Positions 25,751 to 34,449 are shown, counted from the stretch's first letter. The stretch is DNA of 64,000 bases from Burkholderia sp. OK233 (GCF_900230185.1 NZ_OCSR01000002.1:3224001-3288000), one strand, 5' to 3'. Notes: generated from the sequence alone by a model not told the origin. Translations and numbers: made by a program.

Positions 25751-25918
25751 ATGAACGGTCGAGCAGCAGTCCGGTGCATTTGCGCCGCTTTACTCACATG
25801 CAGCTTTCTCGCAGGTCTCGCCGGATGCGATGCGCTAAGCGGACCACCGGCGGCGGAATGGCCAGGACCTCACGCCCCCTATCCTTTCCCGAACGATGTT
25901 CCGCATCGTACCGAATGA
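25751..25918 (+). CDS. Small lipoprotein
   Basis: A 55-residue protein with a lipoprotein signal: hydrophobic CICAALLTCSFLAGLAGC with lipobox LAGC (Cys at about 29), then a short proline-rich tail ending YPFPNDVPHRTE. GGAGG precedes ATG 25751. It is too short for a folded domain and may be an outer-membrane-attached peptide. No family is recognised. Confidence 0.6.
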   Translation: MNGRAAVRCICAALLTCSFLAGLAGCDALSGPPAAEWPGPHAPYPFPNDVPHRTE

Positions 25919-25948
25919 GCCGCACGAACTCCGTCATGCCACTCGAGG

Positions 25949-26254
25949 TCAACCGGCGGCCTCGCACGTGACGTTCGGCGCAGTGTACGGTGACGGATAC
26001 TCAGACGTGGGGCCGCTGAGCAGGCGCAATCGGTGAGTCGCCAATACGTCGGCTTCCGTCGTTTCACGTCGGGTGAGCGTGGTACCGGTGTCGCGCACGG
26101 CGCTCAGGGGCTCGTTCACAGCACAGTTCAGCGTTTTGCCGTCGGAAAGACGCACTGTCGTCGAATAGGCGTAATCAGGCTGCGCGGCCTGGCTATCGGC
26201 AGTCCAGACGGCGGCGACCGCGAATAGTGCTAGCAAAAAAGGTTGGCTTTTCAT
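25949..26254 (-). CDS. Small secreted hypothetical protein
   Basis: The 101-residue protein has a Sec signal (MKSQPFLLALFAVAAVWTAD, cleavage near SQA-AQ) and a short mature domain with two cysteines (TLNCAVNEP and NVTCEAAG), which may form a disulfide. ATG 26254 is chosen because the signal peptide begins there; the longer frame to 26404 adds a non-signal tail. It lies convergent with the lipoprotein gene and downstream of the LysR-type gene. Function unknown. Confidence 0.6.
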   Translation of the reverse strand: MKSQPFLLALFAVAAVWTADSQAAQPDYAYSTTVRLSDGKTLNCAVNEPLSAVRDTGTTLTRRETTEADVLATHRLRLLSGPTSEYPSPYTAPNVTCEAAG

Positions 26255-26357
26255 ATTGCTTCCGTTGTCTTGATCGTCACTGTTCGACCAAGGCAGCAGC
26301 AGCATATTCTGGCGATCTTTGTAATTCTGAATTCCAGTTTCCAGTGGCTTTGCCGCG

Positions 26358-27611
26358 TTAAAGCCGGCTTGCGGCGATGCCGATCGTCCGCGTGACATCG
26401 ACAACCGACAGCCGGATCGCGTCGATCAACGCACGCGCCGCAGGTGAGGGCGTGCCGGCTGCCCGCATGGTCAGTCCTATATCGCGCCGGGTGTTGTGCA
26501 ACTGCAGGTCGAGCCTCGCCAGTTGACCAGATTGAACTTCGTAGTGCAGTTGCTGGCCCGACAACGCCGCGACCATGTCCGTGCCGAGCAGCAGCCCACG
26601 AATCACGGCAAGGTCTGCTGTCTCGACCGTGGGCATGGGCGGCTTCACTTTCATTCGCTTGAATTGCGCTTCGAACAGTGCGCGAGCCGGTGCATTGCTG
26701 CGCGGCACGATCCACTGCGCGTCGCGCAAATCCATGATGGTCAGATCGCGCGCGCGAGTGAGCGCGTGATCGCGGCGCACCAGAACGACCATATCTTCCG
26801 ACATCAGGCGCTCGTTCTTCAGACCGCTGCTGGCGTCGTTATCGCGCAGCGCGCCGAGAATGAAGTCGATATCGCCCGCGCGCAGGCCGGCGACCAGCGC
26901 CTCATAGGCGCTTTCGTCAGTGACGACTCTCACGCCCGGATGCTGTGCGGTCATCCGCGCAATCGCCTTGGGCAGGAGCAACGTGCGTCCGAGCGGCAAT
27001 GCGCCCACCGTCACCGCACCCTGAATCTTGCCGTGCAAGGCGGCGATATCGTCGGGCACATGCCGCAATTCGTTCAATGCGCGGCGCACGTGAAGCAGAA
27101 ACGTTTCGCCCTCCGTGGTTAGCAGGATTCCGCGCGGGCTGCGATGGAACAGGCTCAAACCGGAGCCGCTTTCCAGCACCCGGATCGCGGTGCTCACGGC
27201 CGGCTGACTGATGCCAAAGGTCTTCGCTGCGCTCGGCATATGCCGATGACGCGCCAATGCAATGAATAGCTGAAGCCGCCGGGTGTTGAGCAGATAGGCC
27301 GGCAGCGCGCCTTCTGCTGCCGGCCGCCGGCGTGCCTGCCGCGCCGAGCACCACTGCGCGAGTTCCTCCAGTTCGGCGAAGATCCGCTCGCAACGCTGCA
27401 GCACGGCGCGGCCAACGGGCGTCGGGAGCATGCCGGAGGGGCCGCGATCGAAGAGGGGCTCGCCGAGGGCCGACTCCAGTTCCTGCACCGACCGCGTCAC
27501 CGCCGACTGGGCGCGAAATAGTGCCGCTGCCGCACGCGTTGCGCTGCCCATATCGGCAACGAGTCGAAATGCGCGTAATTGCGCCAGGTTGAGAAGTTCT
27601 TTGCTACTCAC
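26358..27611 (-). CDS. LysR-type regulator with two tandem HTH domains (GalR-like)
   Basis: The 417-residue protein is about 110 residues longer than a normal LysR regulator. Residues 8-66 form one LysR-like HTH (LAQLRAFRLVADMGSATRAA, then SVQELESALGEPLFDRG). Residues about 105-165 form a second (LNTRRLQLFIALARHRHMPS, QPAVSTAIRVLESGSGLSLF), followed by the usual substrate-binding domain (GALPLGRTLLLPKAI, SEDMVVLVRRDHAL). It is divergent from the extradiol dioxygenase genes and is the obvious activator of the gallate region. The GTG 27611 start keeps the first HTH intact. Whether both HTH units bind DNA is unknown. Confidence 0.85.
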   Translation of the reverse strand: MSSKELLNLAQLRAFRLVADMGSATRAAAALFRAQSAVTRSVQELESALGEPLFDRGPSGMLPTPVGRAVLQRCERIFAELEELAQWCSARQARRRPAAEGALPAYLLNTRRLQLFIALARHRHMPSAAKTFGISQPAVSTAIRVLESGSGLSLFHRSPRGILLTTEGETFLLHVRRALNELRHVPDDIAALHGKIQGAVTVGALPLGRTLLLPKAIARMTAQHPGVRVVTDESAYEALVAGLRAGDIDFILGALRDNDASSGLKNERLMSEDMVVLVRRDHALTRARDLTIMDLRDAQWIVPRSNAPARALFEAQFKRMKVKPPMPTVETADLAVIRGLLLGTDMVAALSGQQLHYEVQSGQLARLDLQLHNTRRDIGLTMRAAGTPSPAARALIDAIRLSVVDVTRTIGIAASRL

Positions 27612-28078
27612 GGATGGCGACGCTCTGGCTGGCGGATGTGCAACGCGTCCGCGATCGTGTGCTGGGTGATCTCGTTCATGGGTCTCTACTCGTTCGAGGC
27701 CATCAAGTATAGCGACGCATCAAGTCTCGTACCACGCTTGCCAGACGGCTTGCGACTTCGTTTCCCGGGCATCTGTTTTGTTTATCGCATGCGGATAGTC
27801 AGGAGGGTGGGCCGGGACTCGGCACACTCGCCGACGATCCCCCAAACCCCATATCCGGTAGGGCTTTCAGCGTTTAACCGTCGGCCGGCGACGGGCATTC
27901 GAGGCGCTTGCGAGCAATTTAACCGGTGCGAATGTGGTTTACCCGTACTTTCGGCAAGCCTGCATGATCCTTATGGTTGCACCATCAGGATGGTTGCAAG
28001 GGCTCCCACCCGGTAGCGGCGACCCATCCGATTAGTATTTGATTACGCGCGGCACGAAGCAACGGAAGACAACAGGAT
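27612..28078. promoter_or_regulatory. Divergent control region between LysR-type regulator and dioxygenase genes
   Basis: The 467-base gap holds no gene. It contains a strong 25-base dyad near the dioxygenase side (listed separately) and should carry promoters for both divergent units. Confidence 0.6.
27967..27991. promoter_or_regulatory. 25-base dyad, probable LysR-type binding site
   Basis: ATCCTTATGG and CCATCAGGAT are separated by TTGCA and pair at 9 of 10 positions. The site ends 87 bases before the dioxygenase start, a normal distance for a LysR recognition site, and lies in the gap it shares with the LysR-type gene. The length and near-perfect symmetry make chance unlikely; the binding protein is inferred. 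Confidence 0.6.
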
Positions 28079-28924
28079 ATGGCAAGGATCATTGGCGGAA
28101 TCGGCACGTCGCATGTGCCCACTATCGGCATGGCGTACGACAAGGGCAAGCAGAATGATCCCGCTTGGGCACCACTCTTCAAAGGCTACGAACCGGTGGC
28201 CGATTGGCTCGCGGAGCGCAAGCCGGACGTGATGGTGATGTTCTACAACGACCACGCGAACAGCTTCTTCTTCGATTGCTATCCGACCTTCGCGCTAGGC
28301 GTGTCGGCCAATCACGAGTTCGCGGACGAGGGCGCGGGCAAGCGCCCGCTGCCGGACATTGCCGGTCATCCCGATCTGGCGATCCACATTGCTGAGCAAC
28401 TCGTCAACGACGAGTTCGATCTGACGATTTTTCAGGACCGTGCACTCGATCACGGATGCAATTCCCCGCTTTCGCCGATGTTGCCGCACGACGGCGGCTG
28501 GCCGATGTCGCTCGTGCCGATGGAAGTCAACGTGCTGCAATATCCGCTGCCCACCGCGAACCGCTGCTACCGTCTCGGTCAGGCGCTGCGCCGGGCGATC
28601 GAGTCGTTCGAGCAGGATCTGGATGTCGTGGTGGTCGGCACCGGCGGGTTGTCGCACCAGGTCCACGGCGAGCGAAGCGGCTTTAACAACACCGATTGGG
28701 ACATCGAGTTCCTCGATCTGATCGTGCATGAGCCGCAGCGTCTCGCCTCGATGAAACATGTCGACTATGTGCGCCTGGGCGGTGCGGAGAGCGTGGAGAC
28801 GATCATGTGGCTCGCGATGCGCGGCGCGCTAGGGCCGAAGGTTCGTGAACTGCATCGCAGCTATTACCTTGCGACGAGCACCGCAATGGCCGTGACCCTC
28901 TACGAAGAGGAGGTGACGCAATGA
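28079..28924 (+). CDS. Class III extradiol dioxygenase, catalytic (LigB-type) subunit; probable gallate dioxygenase
   Basis: The 281-residue protein has the LigB fold and iron ligands: GIGTSHVPT (His12), YNDHAN (His59) and a Glu near 237-240 in GGAESVE. The catalytic base is His193 in GGLSHQVHG. It opens the aromatic ring of gallate or protocatechuate with O2. The galBCD genes act on 4-oxalomesaconate, the direct product of gallate cleavage, and no protocatechuate-branch genes are present, so gallate is the likelier substrate. The stop overlaps the small-subunit start (ATGA). In P. putida GalA both parts are fused in one chain; here they are separate. Confidence 0.85.
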   Translation: MARIIGGIGTSHVPTIGMAYDKGKQNDPAWAPLFKGYEPVADWLAERKPDVMVMFYNDHANSFFFDCYPTFALGVSANHEFADEGAGKRPLPDIAGHPDLAIHIAEQLVNDEFDLTIFQDRALDHGCNSPLSPMLPHDGGWPMSLVPMEVNVLQYPLPTANRCYRLGQALRRAIESFEQDLDVVVVGTGGLSHQVHGERSGFNNTDWDIEFLDLIVHEPQRLASMKHVDYVRLGGAESVETIMWLAMRGALGPKVRELHRSYYLATSTAMAVTLYEEEVTQ

Positions 28925-29280
28925 ACCCGCAGCTGATCGGTATCGAGGAATTGACGGGCACGTATCCGTTCGATATCCGCCAGAGTATGAAAGCGATGCG
29001 CTTGAACCGTTTCTTCTGGCAGATGCGCGAAGCGCCGGCTCGCACGCTGTGGCTGGAGAACCGGACCGCTGCATACGACGCGGCCAGCCTGACGGCGGAG
29101 GAGCGCGCGCTCGTCGACAACACGGACTGGATCGGACTGATTCGATATGGCGTGTGTTTCTTCGTCCTCGAAAAATTTGCACGCGTGGTGAAGATCACGA
29201 ATCTCGGCATGTACGCCAGCATGCGAGGCGAAACACTCGAGGCATTTCTGAAAACGCGCAGGGTGCCGGAAGCCGTCTAA
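28921..29280 (+). CDS. Extradiol dioxygenase small (LigA-type) subunit
   Basis: The 119-residue helical protein matches the LigA alpha subunit of protocatechuate 4,5-dioxygenase and the C-terminal part of gallate dioxygenase: FFWQMREAPARTLWLENRTA, LTAEERALVDNTDWIGLIRY and ISTLGMY-like NLGMYASMRG. It caps the active site of the LigB-type subunit and shapes substrate choice. ATG 28921 overlaps the catalytic subunit stop, which favours equal production of the two chains. Confidence 0.88.
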   Translation: MNPQLIGIEELTGTYPFDIRQSMKAMRLNRFFWQMREAPARTLWLENRTAAYDAASLTAEERALVDNTDWIGLIRYGVCFFVLEKFARVVKITNLGMYASMRGETLEAFLKTRRVPEAV

Positions 29281-29339
29281 GGCGACTCGACCCCGCGCCA
29301 CATTTTTTTTAGCGGCTTTTCATTTCAATACCAAGAAGA

Positions 29340-29364
29340 CCCCGGCTTCGACAGAACGCCGGGG
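29340..29364 (+). promoter_or_regulatory. Leader hairpin before the aromatic acid transporter
   Basis: CCCCGGC (29340-29346) and GCCGGGG (29358-29364) form a perfect seven-pair stem with an 11-base loop, 28 bases before the transporter ATG. There is no T run right after it, so termination is weak at best. It may separate expression of the dioxygenase and transporter genes. Confidence 0.45.
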
Positions 29365-29392
29365 CGGGAAACTGTTTTCTCCGGAGACACGC

Positions 29393-30736
29393 ATGAAATC
29401 TGCAGACTCGGTCGACATCAAGGCGTTTATCGACGCACGCAAGATGTCGGCGTACCAATGGTTGGTCCTCGTTCTATGTTTTCTGATCGTCATGATGGAC
29501 GGGCTGGACACGGCCGTGATGGGTTTTGTCGCGCCCGTCATCATGCATGACTGGAATGTCAGCCGGGCCGCCTTCGGTCCCGTGATGAGCGCCGCGATGG
29601 TAGGCCTCGCAATTGGCGCGCTGGCAGCAGGGCCGATTTCTGATCGCATCGGGCGCAAGAAAGTGTTGATTGCCTCCGTGCTCTGCTTCGGTTTCTTCAG
29701 CCTGACCTGCGCATTCGCCGACTCACCCGTGGAACTTGTTGCGCTGCGCTTTTTGACGGGCCTGGGCCTCGGCGCCGCGATGCCGAACTCGACCACGCTG
29801 CTCTCCGAATACGTGCCGTCGCGCAGTCGCTCGCTGTTGCTTACGATCATGTTCACTGGCTTCAACTTCGGTTCGGGGGCAGGCGGATTCGTGGCGGCTT
29901 CGCTGATTCCGCACTTCGGCTGGCGCGCGGTGTTCATGTTCGGCGGTATCTTGCCGATCCTCAGTGTTCCCTTGCTGTTGTGGCTGCTGCCCGAGTCCGC
30001 GCGTTTGATGCTGGTGCGCAAAATGTCGACCGAGCGCATCGCGGCAACTCTCGGCCGCGTTTGCGGACATGTCTTCGGGAAAGAAGTGCGCTTCACCGCG
30101 CCCGAACCGGTGGTCGCAGCGAAGGCGCCGGTGCGGATGCTGTTCGCGGACGGCTACGCATTCAGCACGCTGATGCTGTGGCTCACGTACTTCATGGGCC
30201 TGCTGATCATCTATCTGCTCACTGGCTGGCTGCCCACGTTGATCAAGGACGCCGGCTTGCCGGTCGAGCGTGCCGCCGCGATCACCGGCATGTTCCAGTT
30301 GGGCGGCACCGTGGGCGCCGTTGCCGTCGGCTTCGCGATGGACCGCATGGATCGCAACGCGGTGATCGGTGCGGCGTATCTGCTCGGCGGCGTGTTCATC
30401 TTCGCGCTGGGCATTGGCACGCTCAAATCGAACCTGCTGCCGGTTCTCGTCACCTGTGCCGGCTTTTTCATGAGCGGCGCGCAGACCGGTCTCAACGCGC
30501 TTGCTCCGAGTTGTTATCCGACACGTGCCCGCGCAACCGGCGTGAGCTGGATGCTTGGGTTCGGCCGGCTCGGCGGCATTCTGGGCTCGCTCGTGGGTGG
30601 CGCTTTGCTGTCGCTGGGATTCAGTTTCGAAACCGTATTCGCGGTGCTCGCTGTGCCTGCGTTGATCGCTGCTGCCGCGATCGTCATGAACCGTCTCGCG
30701 CTGCGCTTTATCACCAGTCCCGTGGCCGACGCCTGA
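29393..30736 (+). CDS. MFS aromatic acid:H+ symporter (AAHS family, PcaK/GalT-like)
   Basis: The 447-residue protein has 12 membrane segments and the AAHS signature in the first helix, MMDGLDTAVMGF (DGxD motif), then DRIGRKKVLI in the 2-3 loop and GWLPTLIKDAGL in the second half. PcaK and GalT carry protocatechuate, 4-hydroxybenzoate or gallate. It follows the dioxygenase subunit genes by 112 bases on the same strand, consistent with uptake of the substrate they cleave. GG-rich CTCCGGAGA precedes ATG 29393. Confidence 0.9.
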   Translation: MKSADSVDIKAFIDARKMSAYQWLVLVLCFLIVMMDGLDTAVMGFVAPVIMHDWNVSRAAFGPVMSAAMVGLAIGALAAGPISDRIGRKKVLIASVLCFGFFSLTCAFADSPVELVALRFLTGLGLGAAMPNSTTLLSEYVPSRSRSLLLTIMFTGFNFGSGAGGFVAASLIPHFGWRAVFMFGGILPILSVPLLLWLLPESARLMLVRKMSTERIAATLGRVCGHVFGKEVRFTAPEPVVAAKAPVRMLFADGYAFSTLMLWLTYFMGLLIIYLLTGWLPTLIKDAGLPVERAAAITGMFQLGGTVGAVAVGFAMDRMDRNAVIGAAYLLGGVFIFALGIGTLKSNLLPVLVTCAGFFMSGAQTGLNALAPSCYPTRARATGVSWMLGFGRLGGILGSLVGGALLSLGFSFETVFAVLAVPALIAAAAIVMNRLALRFITSPVADA

Positions 30737-30825
30737 ACGCGTTTGCAGCAGCGAGCCCACGCAACGGCGTGTTGGCTGCTTTGCGCACGACATCCCTTAC
30801 CAGAAGTTATTGAAGGAGAGCAGAC

Positions 30826-31368
30826 ATGAGTTGCGATTTGAGCGTGAGCGGAAGTGGGCTCAACAAGGGTGAGACGGCGAATATGACGGAATGGCCGAAC
30901 CGCATGGCCATGATTCGCGCGGGCGTGATCGGCGGATTGGTCGGCGCCGTGATCATCTGGATTTACGAAGCGCTCATCTGGGTGGGAGCGCAGCACTTGA
31001 TGCCGTTGGCGGGCATTCCACGCAACGCGACGGGACTGGTGTTCGGCAAGCAGGTGCAGGAATCAATCGGCGTGTGGGCTTATATCGTCGGCACGGGCAT
31101 TCACTTCGTGTTCGCGTCGGCGTGGGGCGTTCTGTTCGCGGCAATCTGGCCTTACTTTCGCCGACGCGGATACGAAGCCACTTTCGTGGCGCTGTTTTAC
31201 GCGGTTTTCGCGTGGATCGCGATGCACGTGGCGATCATGATCGCCTCCGATAACCATCCGAACTACTACGACCCGGCTGTGATCATCGGCGGCTTCATGT
31301 CCCATATCTTCTTCACCGTCCCCCTGGCCTTGACGGTAAAGCGCCTGCTGCAGCCGCAAGGGCAATAG
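30826..31368 (+). CDS. Four-helix integral membrane protein of unknown function
   Basis: The 180-residue protein has a polar N-terminus, then hydrophobic helices at about 33-50, 84-108, 120-141 and 150-170. The sequence is rich in Trp and aromatic residues, with HFVFASAWGVLFAAIWPYF and conserved-looking polar residues (NHPNYYDP). GAAGGAGAG precedes ATG 30826. It lies between the transporter and a porin, so it probably belongs to the same transcription unit. I do not recognise the family; a remote likeness to YagU-type membrane proteins is possible but unproven. Confidence 0.7.
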   Translation: MSCDLSVSGSGLNKGETANMTEWPNRMAMIRAGVIGGLVGAVIIWIYEALIWVGAQHLMPLAGIPRNATGLVFGKQVQESIGVWAYIVGTGIHFVFASAWGVLFAAIWPYFRRRGYEATFVALFYAVFAWIAMHVAIMIASDNHPNYYDPAVIIGGFMSHIFFTVPLALTVKRLLQPQGQ

Positions 31369-31448
31369 AACAAAGTGTTTGGCGAACCTCGAGCGTCAAT
31401 GCCGATTAAGACAATTTCAACGACACGTGTGATCTGGAGATCTGCAGC

Positions 31449-32669
31449 ATGAATAAAAGTATCAGACGAGTAGACGTTGTGCTGTTGGGAGCAGCGATCG
31501 CGGCTTCTCTGCCGGCTTTCGCGCAAAACAGCGTCACGTTATACGGTATCGTCGACAACGGCTTTTCTTATACGAATAATCAGACGTCGCTCGGCTCCAC
31601 TAGCGGAGGAAAATCGGCCGTCAAGATGACGCAGGGTGTATTTGCGGGCAGCCGCTTTGGACTGAAGGGCGCGGAAGACCTGGGTGGCAACACGAAAGCG
31701 ATCTTCCAGCTCGAGTCCGGCTTCAATTCGGCAACCGGTGCCCAGCAATACACCAACGCGATGTTCGGCCGCCAGGCGTGGGTCGGCCTGACCAACCCGG
31801 CGTACGGTACCTTCACGGCGGGCCGCCAATACGCTTCGTACTACCAGATGCTCTCACCGTATAGCCCGACCACATGGATCACCGGCTATTACGGCGCGCA
31901 TCCTGGCGATATCGACGGCCTCGACACGATCTACCGTGCGAACAACACGCTGGAATACACGTCGCCGAAGCTCTATGGCCTGACGGTGAGCGGCTCGTAT
32001 TCGCTGGGCGGCGTGGCGGGCAGCACGAACCAGGGCTCGACATGGTCGACCGCGGTCCAGTATGCGATGGGGCCGGTCGGCCTCGCAGTCGGCTTCTCGC
32101 GAATCAATAACTCGACCGCTGGCGGCGGCACATGGGGCTCGGATTCGACCACCACGAACGGTGGCTCGCAGATCGGCGTATCCGCATTGACGAACGGCTA
32201 TCAGACTGCGCAGGCGCAACAGCGTTTCGCGGTGGGTGGCGGCTATAAGTTCAATGGCGCGTGGGATATCACGGCGACCTATTCGAACGTCCAGTACATT
32301 CCGGGCAGCGGCTCGAAGTTCCACGATACGGCGATCTTCAATACGGCTGGTACCGTCTTGCACTGGAAACCGGCCGTTACGTGGGATTTTGGCGCGGGGT
32401 ACAGCTATACGCGTGCTACACGCGCAAACGGCATTCAGGACAATGCGCAATACCACCAGTTCAATCTCTCCGAGTACTACGCATTGTCGAAGCGCACGGG
32501 TTTCTATGCGTTGGAGGCCTATCAGAAGGCGAAGGGCAAGACGCTGGGCACCAACGGCGCCGGGCAGATCATCGACGCCACGGCGACACTCGGCGATGGC
32601 TATAACAGTGCGCCGTCTTCCTCAGGCAGTCAGTTGGCGGTGGGTGTGGGCATTATTCACCGGTTCTGA
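31449..32669 (+). CDS. General porin (GalP-like candidate)
   Basis: The 406-residue protein has a signal peptide ending FAQN and porin motifs NSVTLYGIVDNGFSY, GSRFGLKGAEDLGGNTKAIF, FGRQAWVGLTNPAYG, YALSKRTGFYALEAY, with terminal GIIHRF. It forms an outer-membrane channel. It is the last gene of the dioxygenase-transporter group and is followed by a clear terminator. In P. putida the gallate cluster also contains a porin (GalP), so uptake of gallate-type acids is likely. Confidence 0.9.
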   Translation: MNKSIRRVDVVLLGAAIAASLPAFAQNSVTLYGIVDNGFSYTNNQTSLGSTSGGKSAVKMTQGVFAGSRFGLKGAEDLGGNTKAIFQLESGFNSATGAQQYTNAMFGRQAWVGLTNPAYGTFTAGRQYASYYQMLSPYSPTTWITGYYGAHPGDIDGLDTIYRANNTLEYTSPKLYGLTVSGSYSLGGVAGSTNQGSTWSTAVQYAMGPVGLAVGFSRINNSTAGGGTWGSDSTTTNGGSQIGVSALTNGYQTAQAQQRFAVGGGYKFNGAWDITATYSNVQYIPGSGSKFHDTAIFNTAGTVLHWKPAVTWDFGAGYSYTRATRANGIQDNAQYHQFNLSEYYALSKRTGFYALEAYQKAKGKTLGTNGAGQIIDATATLGDGYNSAPSSSGSQLAVGVGIIHRF

Positions 32670-32691
32670 TTGGTAGTTTATTTGCGGTGAG

Positions 32692-32724
32692 AAAGGCCGG
32701 GGTAGGTGGACCCGGCCTTTTGCT
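32692..32724 (+). terminator. Intrinsic terminator after porin
   Basis: AAAGGCCGGG (32692-32701) pairs perfectly with CCCGGCCTTT (32711-32720) around a nine-base loop, followed by TGCTTTT. It closes the dioxygenase-transporter-porin unit. Confidence 0.88.
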
Positions 32725-32903
32725 TTTCGTGAACGCTCGCCTGTCCACTGGCATGAGCAGAAAGAAAGCCGAACGCTTGCATGGCCGCGTGCCGGTTACC
32801 CAAACCTATTACATCCGAGGTAATTGGCGAGCCGCACGCTCACGCCTAATCTTCGGTCATCGCGCAACTCATCCCGAGCGGCGCTTACGATCGAGGACAC
32901 ACC

Positions 32904-33452
32904 ATGTCGACGTTTCACATTCACACGATTGAATCCGCACCCGAACAATCCAGGCCAGTGCTTCGGCAACTCGAGCAAAACTTCGGTCTTATCCCCAACA
33001 TCGCGGGCGCCATGGCTGAATCGCCGGTGCTGATCGGCGGCTTCATCGGCATCTTCCAGAAGGTTCATGCGGGTACTTTCACGGAAGCGCAGATACAGAC
33101 CCTGTTGCTGACTAACGCAGTGACCAATGCGTGTACATGGGCGGTTGCGTTTCACACCGCGCTCGCGCTGAAAGAGGGCCTTTCACCGGCCGATGTCGAA
33201 GCGATTCGCGATGGTCGCGCACCTGCCGATCGCAAGCATGCGGCCTTGTCGACCTTGACGAAAACAGCGATCGAGAAACGCGGACACCTGTGTGACAATG
33301 ATGTGAACTCATTTCTCGAAGCCGGCTTCCGTCAGGGCCAGGTGCTCGAGGTCATCACGGTGCTGGCCGCTTCCACTATCACGAACTACGCCGGCAACAT
33401 CACACAGCCTCCGCTCGAAACACCGTTCCAGGAATATGTCTGGAGCGCGTAA
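32904..33452 (+). CDS. Carboxymuconolactone decarboxylase / AhpD-like family protein
   Basis: The 182-residue all-helical protein has the CMD/AhpD core FTEAQIQTLLLTNAVTNACT followed by AVAFHT. The proton-relay Cys and His are present (C-x6-H), but the second Cys of the AhpD CxxC motif is replaced by Ala (CTWA), so a disulfide-based peroxidase cycle is unlikely. Such proteins act as decarboxylases, tautomerases or thiol-dependent enzymes. It is followed on the same strand by an XRE regulator. The reaction is unknown. Confidence 0.82.
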   Translation: MSTFHIHTIESAPEQSRPVLRQLEQNFGLIPNIAGAMAESPVLIGGFIGIFQKVHAGTFTEAQIQTLLLTNAVTNACTWAVAFHTALALKEGLSPADVEAIRDGRAPADRKHAALSTLTKTAIEKRGHLCDNDVNSFLEAGFRQGQVLEVITVLAASTITNYAGNITQPPLETPFQEYVWSA

Positions 33453-33594
33453 GTTTCGTGCGGAAGTGCCGCTCTGAAACTGGGAGTATGCTGGGCGGCG
33501 CGGTTCGAACGACCGGTTGGCGCCGGGCATCCACGATGCTCCGGCGCCACCGGTTACCGAACCTGATCTGTATCGACTTGCGGACCACAGACCG

Positions 33595-34449
33595 ATGAAT
33601 CCTGCGAACCCCGAAAGGAAGACGCCACCGAACGAACTCGGCGCGTTGTTGCGTCACTGGAGAGACATGCGCGGCGTCAGCCAGTTGGACGTGTCGTTCA
33701 ACGCGGGTGTCTCGCAGCGTCACATCAGCTTTATCGAAAGCGGACGCAGCGTGCCGAGCCGGCAGATGCTGTTGGATATCGCCCAGACGCTCGACATTCC
33801 TCTGCGCGAACGCAACACGTTGCTATTGGCAGCAGGCTATGCGCCGATGTATGCCGACGGCGCCTGGAACGCACAGGAAATGCAGAGCGTCACGAAAGCA
33901 CTGGGGCGAATGTTGCGCCAGCACGAGCCGTTTCCAGCGCTTGTCATGGACCGCTACTGGAACGTGCTGATGACCAACGAATCCGCGCCGCGCTTTTTCA
34001 ATTGCTTCATCGATATGGCTGCGCGCAAGGAGCCGCGCAACATGCTGCATCTGATTTTCGATCCAGATGGGATGCGTCCGTTCGTTGCCGATTGGCAAGC
34101 GGTGTCGAATAGCCTGATTCAGCGTGTCTATCGGGAATCGGTCGGCCGCGTGGTCGACGAACAGACGCACGAGTTGCTTGCCGCGTTGCATGCCTATCCG
34201 GATGTGCAGCCTGATTTGAAGTCTTCTCAGCGCATCGTGGAAACCGGGGCCGCTGCTGCCATGCCGGTGATCCCCATCGGATTCGTCAAGGACGGCAAGG
34301 TCCTGAACTACTTTTCAATGGTCGCAACCGTGGGCACGCCGCAAGCCGTCGCGGCACAGGAGCTGCGTATCGAATGCATGTTCCCCGCAGACGACGAGAC
34401 TGAAGCGCGTCATCTTGAGATGATCGACGCGGTCCAGCAACAGCGGTGA
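33595..34449 (+). CDS. XRE-family regulator with MmyB-type ligand domain
   Basis: The 284-residue protein has an N-terminal XRE helix-turn-helix (LLRHWRDMRGVSQLDVSFNA, then GVSQRHISFIESGRSVPSRQ) and a C-terminal MmyB-like, PAS-related ligand domain with FPALVMDRYWNVLMTNESAP. Such regulators bind fatty-acid-like ligands and usually control adjacent genes, here probably the CMD-family gene 142 bases upstream. ATG 33595 is chosen because the family starts shortly before the HTH; the frame could extend upstream to a TTG. The ribosome site is weak. Confidence 0.82.
   Translation: MNPANPERKTPPNELGALLRHWRDMRGVSQLDVSFNAGVSQRHISFIESGRSVPSRQMLLDIAQTLDIPLRERNTLLLAAGYAPMYADGAWNAQEMQSVTKALGRMLRQHEPFPALVMDRYWNVLMTNESAPRFFNCFIDMAARKEPRNMLHLIFDPDGMRPFVADWQAVSNSLIQRVYRESVGRVVDEQTHELLAALHAYPDVQPDLKSSQRIVETGAAAAMPVIPIGFVKDGKVLNYFSMVATVGTPQAVAAQELRIECMFPADDETEARHLEMIDAVQQQR

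Noticed and set aside
28079..29280. Naming the dioxygenase genes ligA and ligB outright
   Set aside because: The pathway genes present fit gallate rather than protocatechuate; substrate cannot be set from sequence, so no symbol was given.
29281..29320. T run after the small dioxygenase subunit as an intrinsic terminator
   Set aside because: No convincing GC-rich stem precedes the T run.
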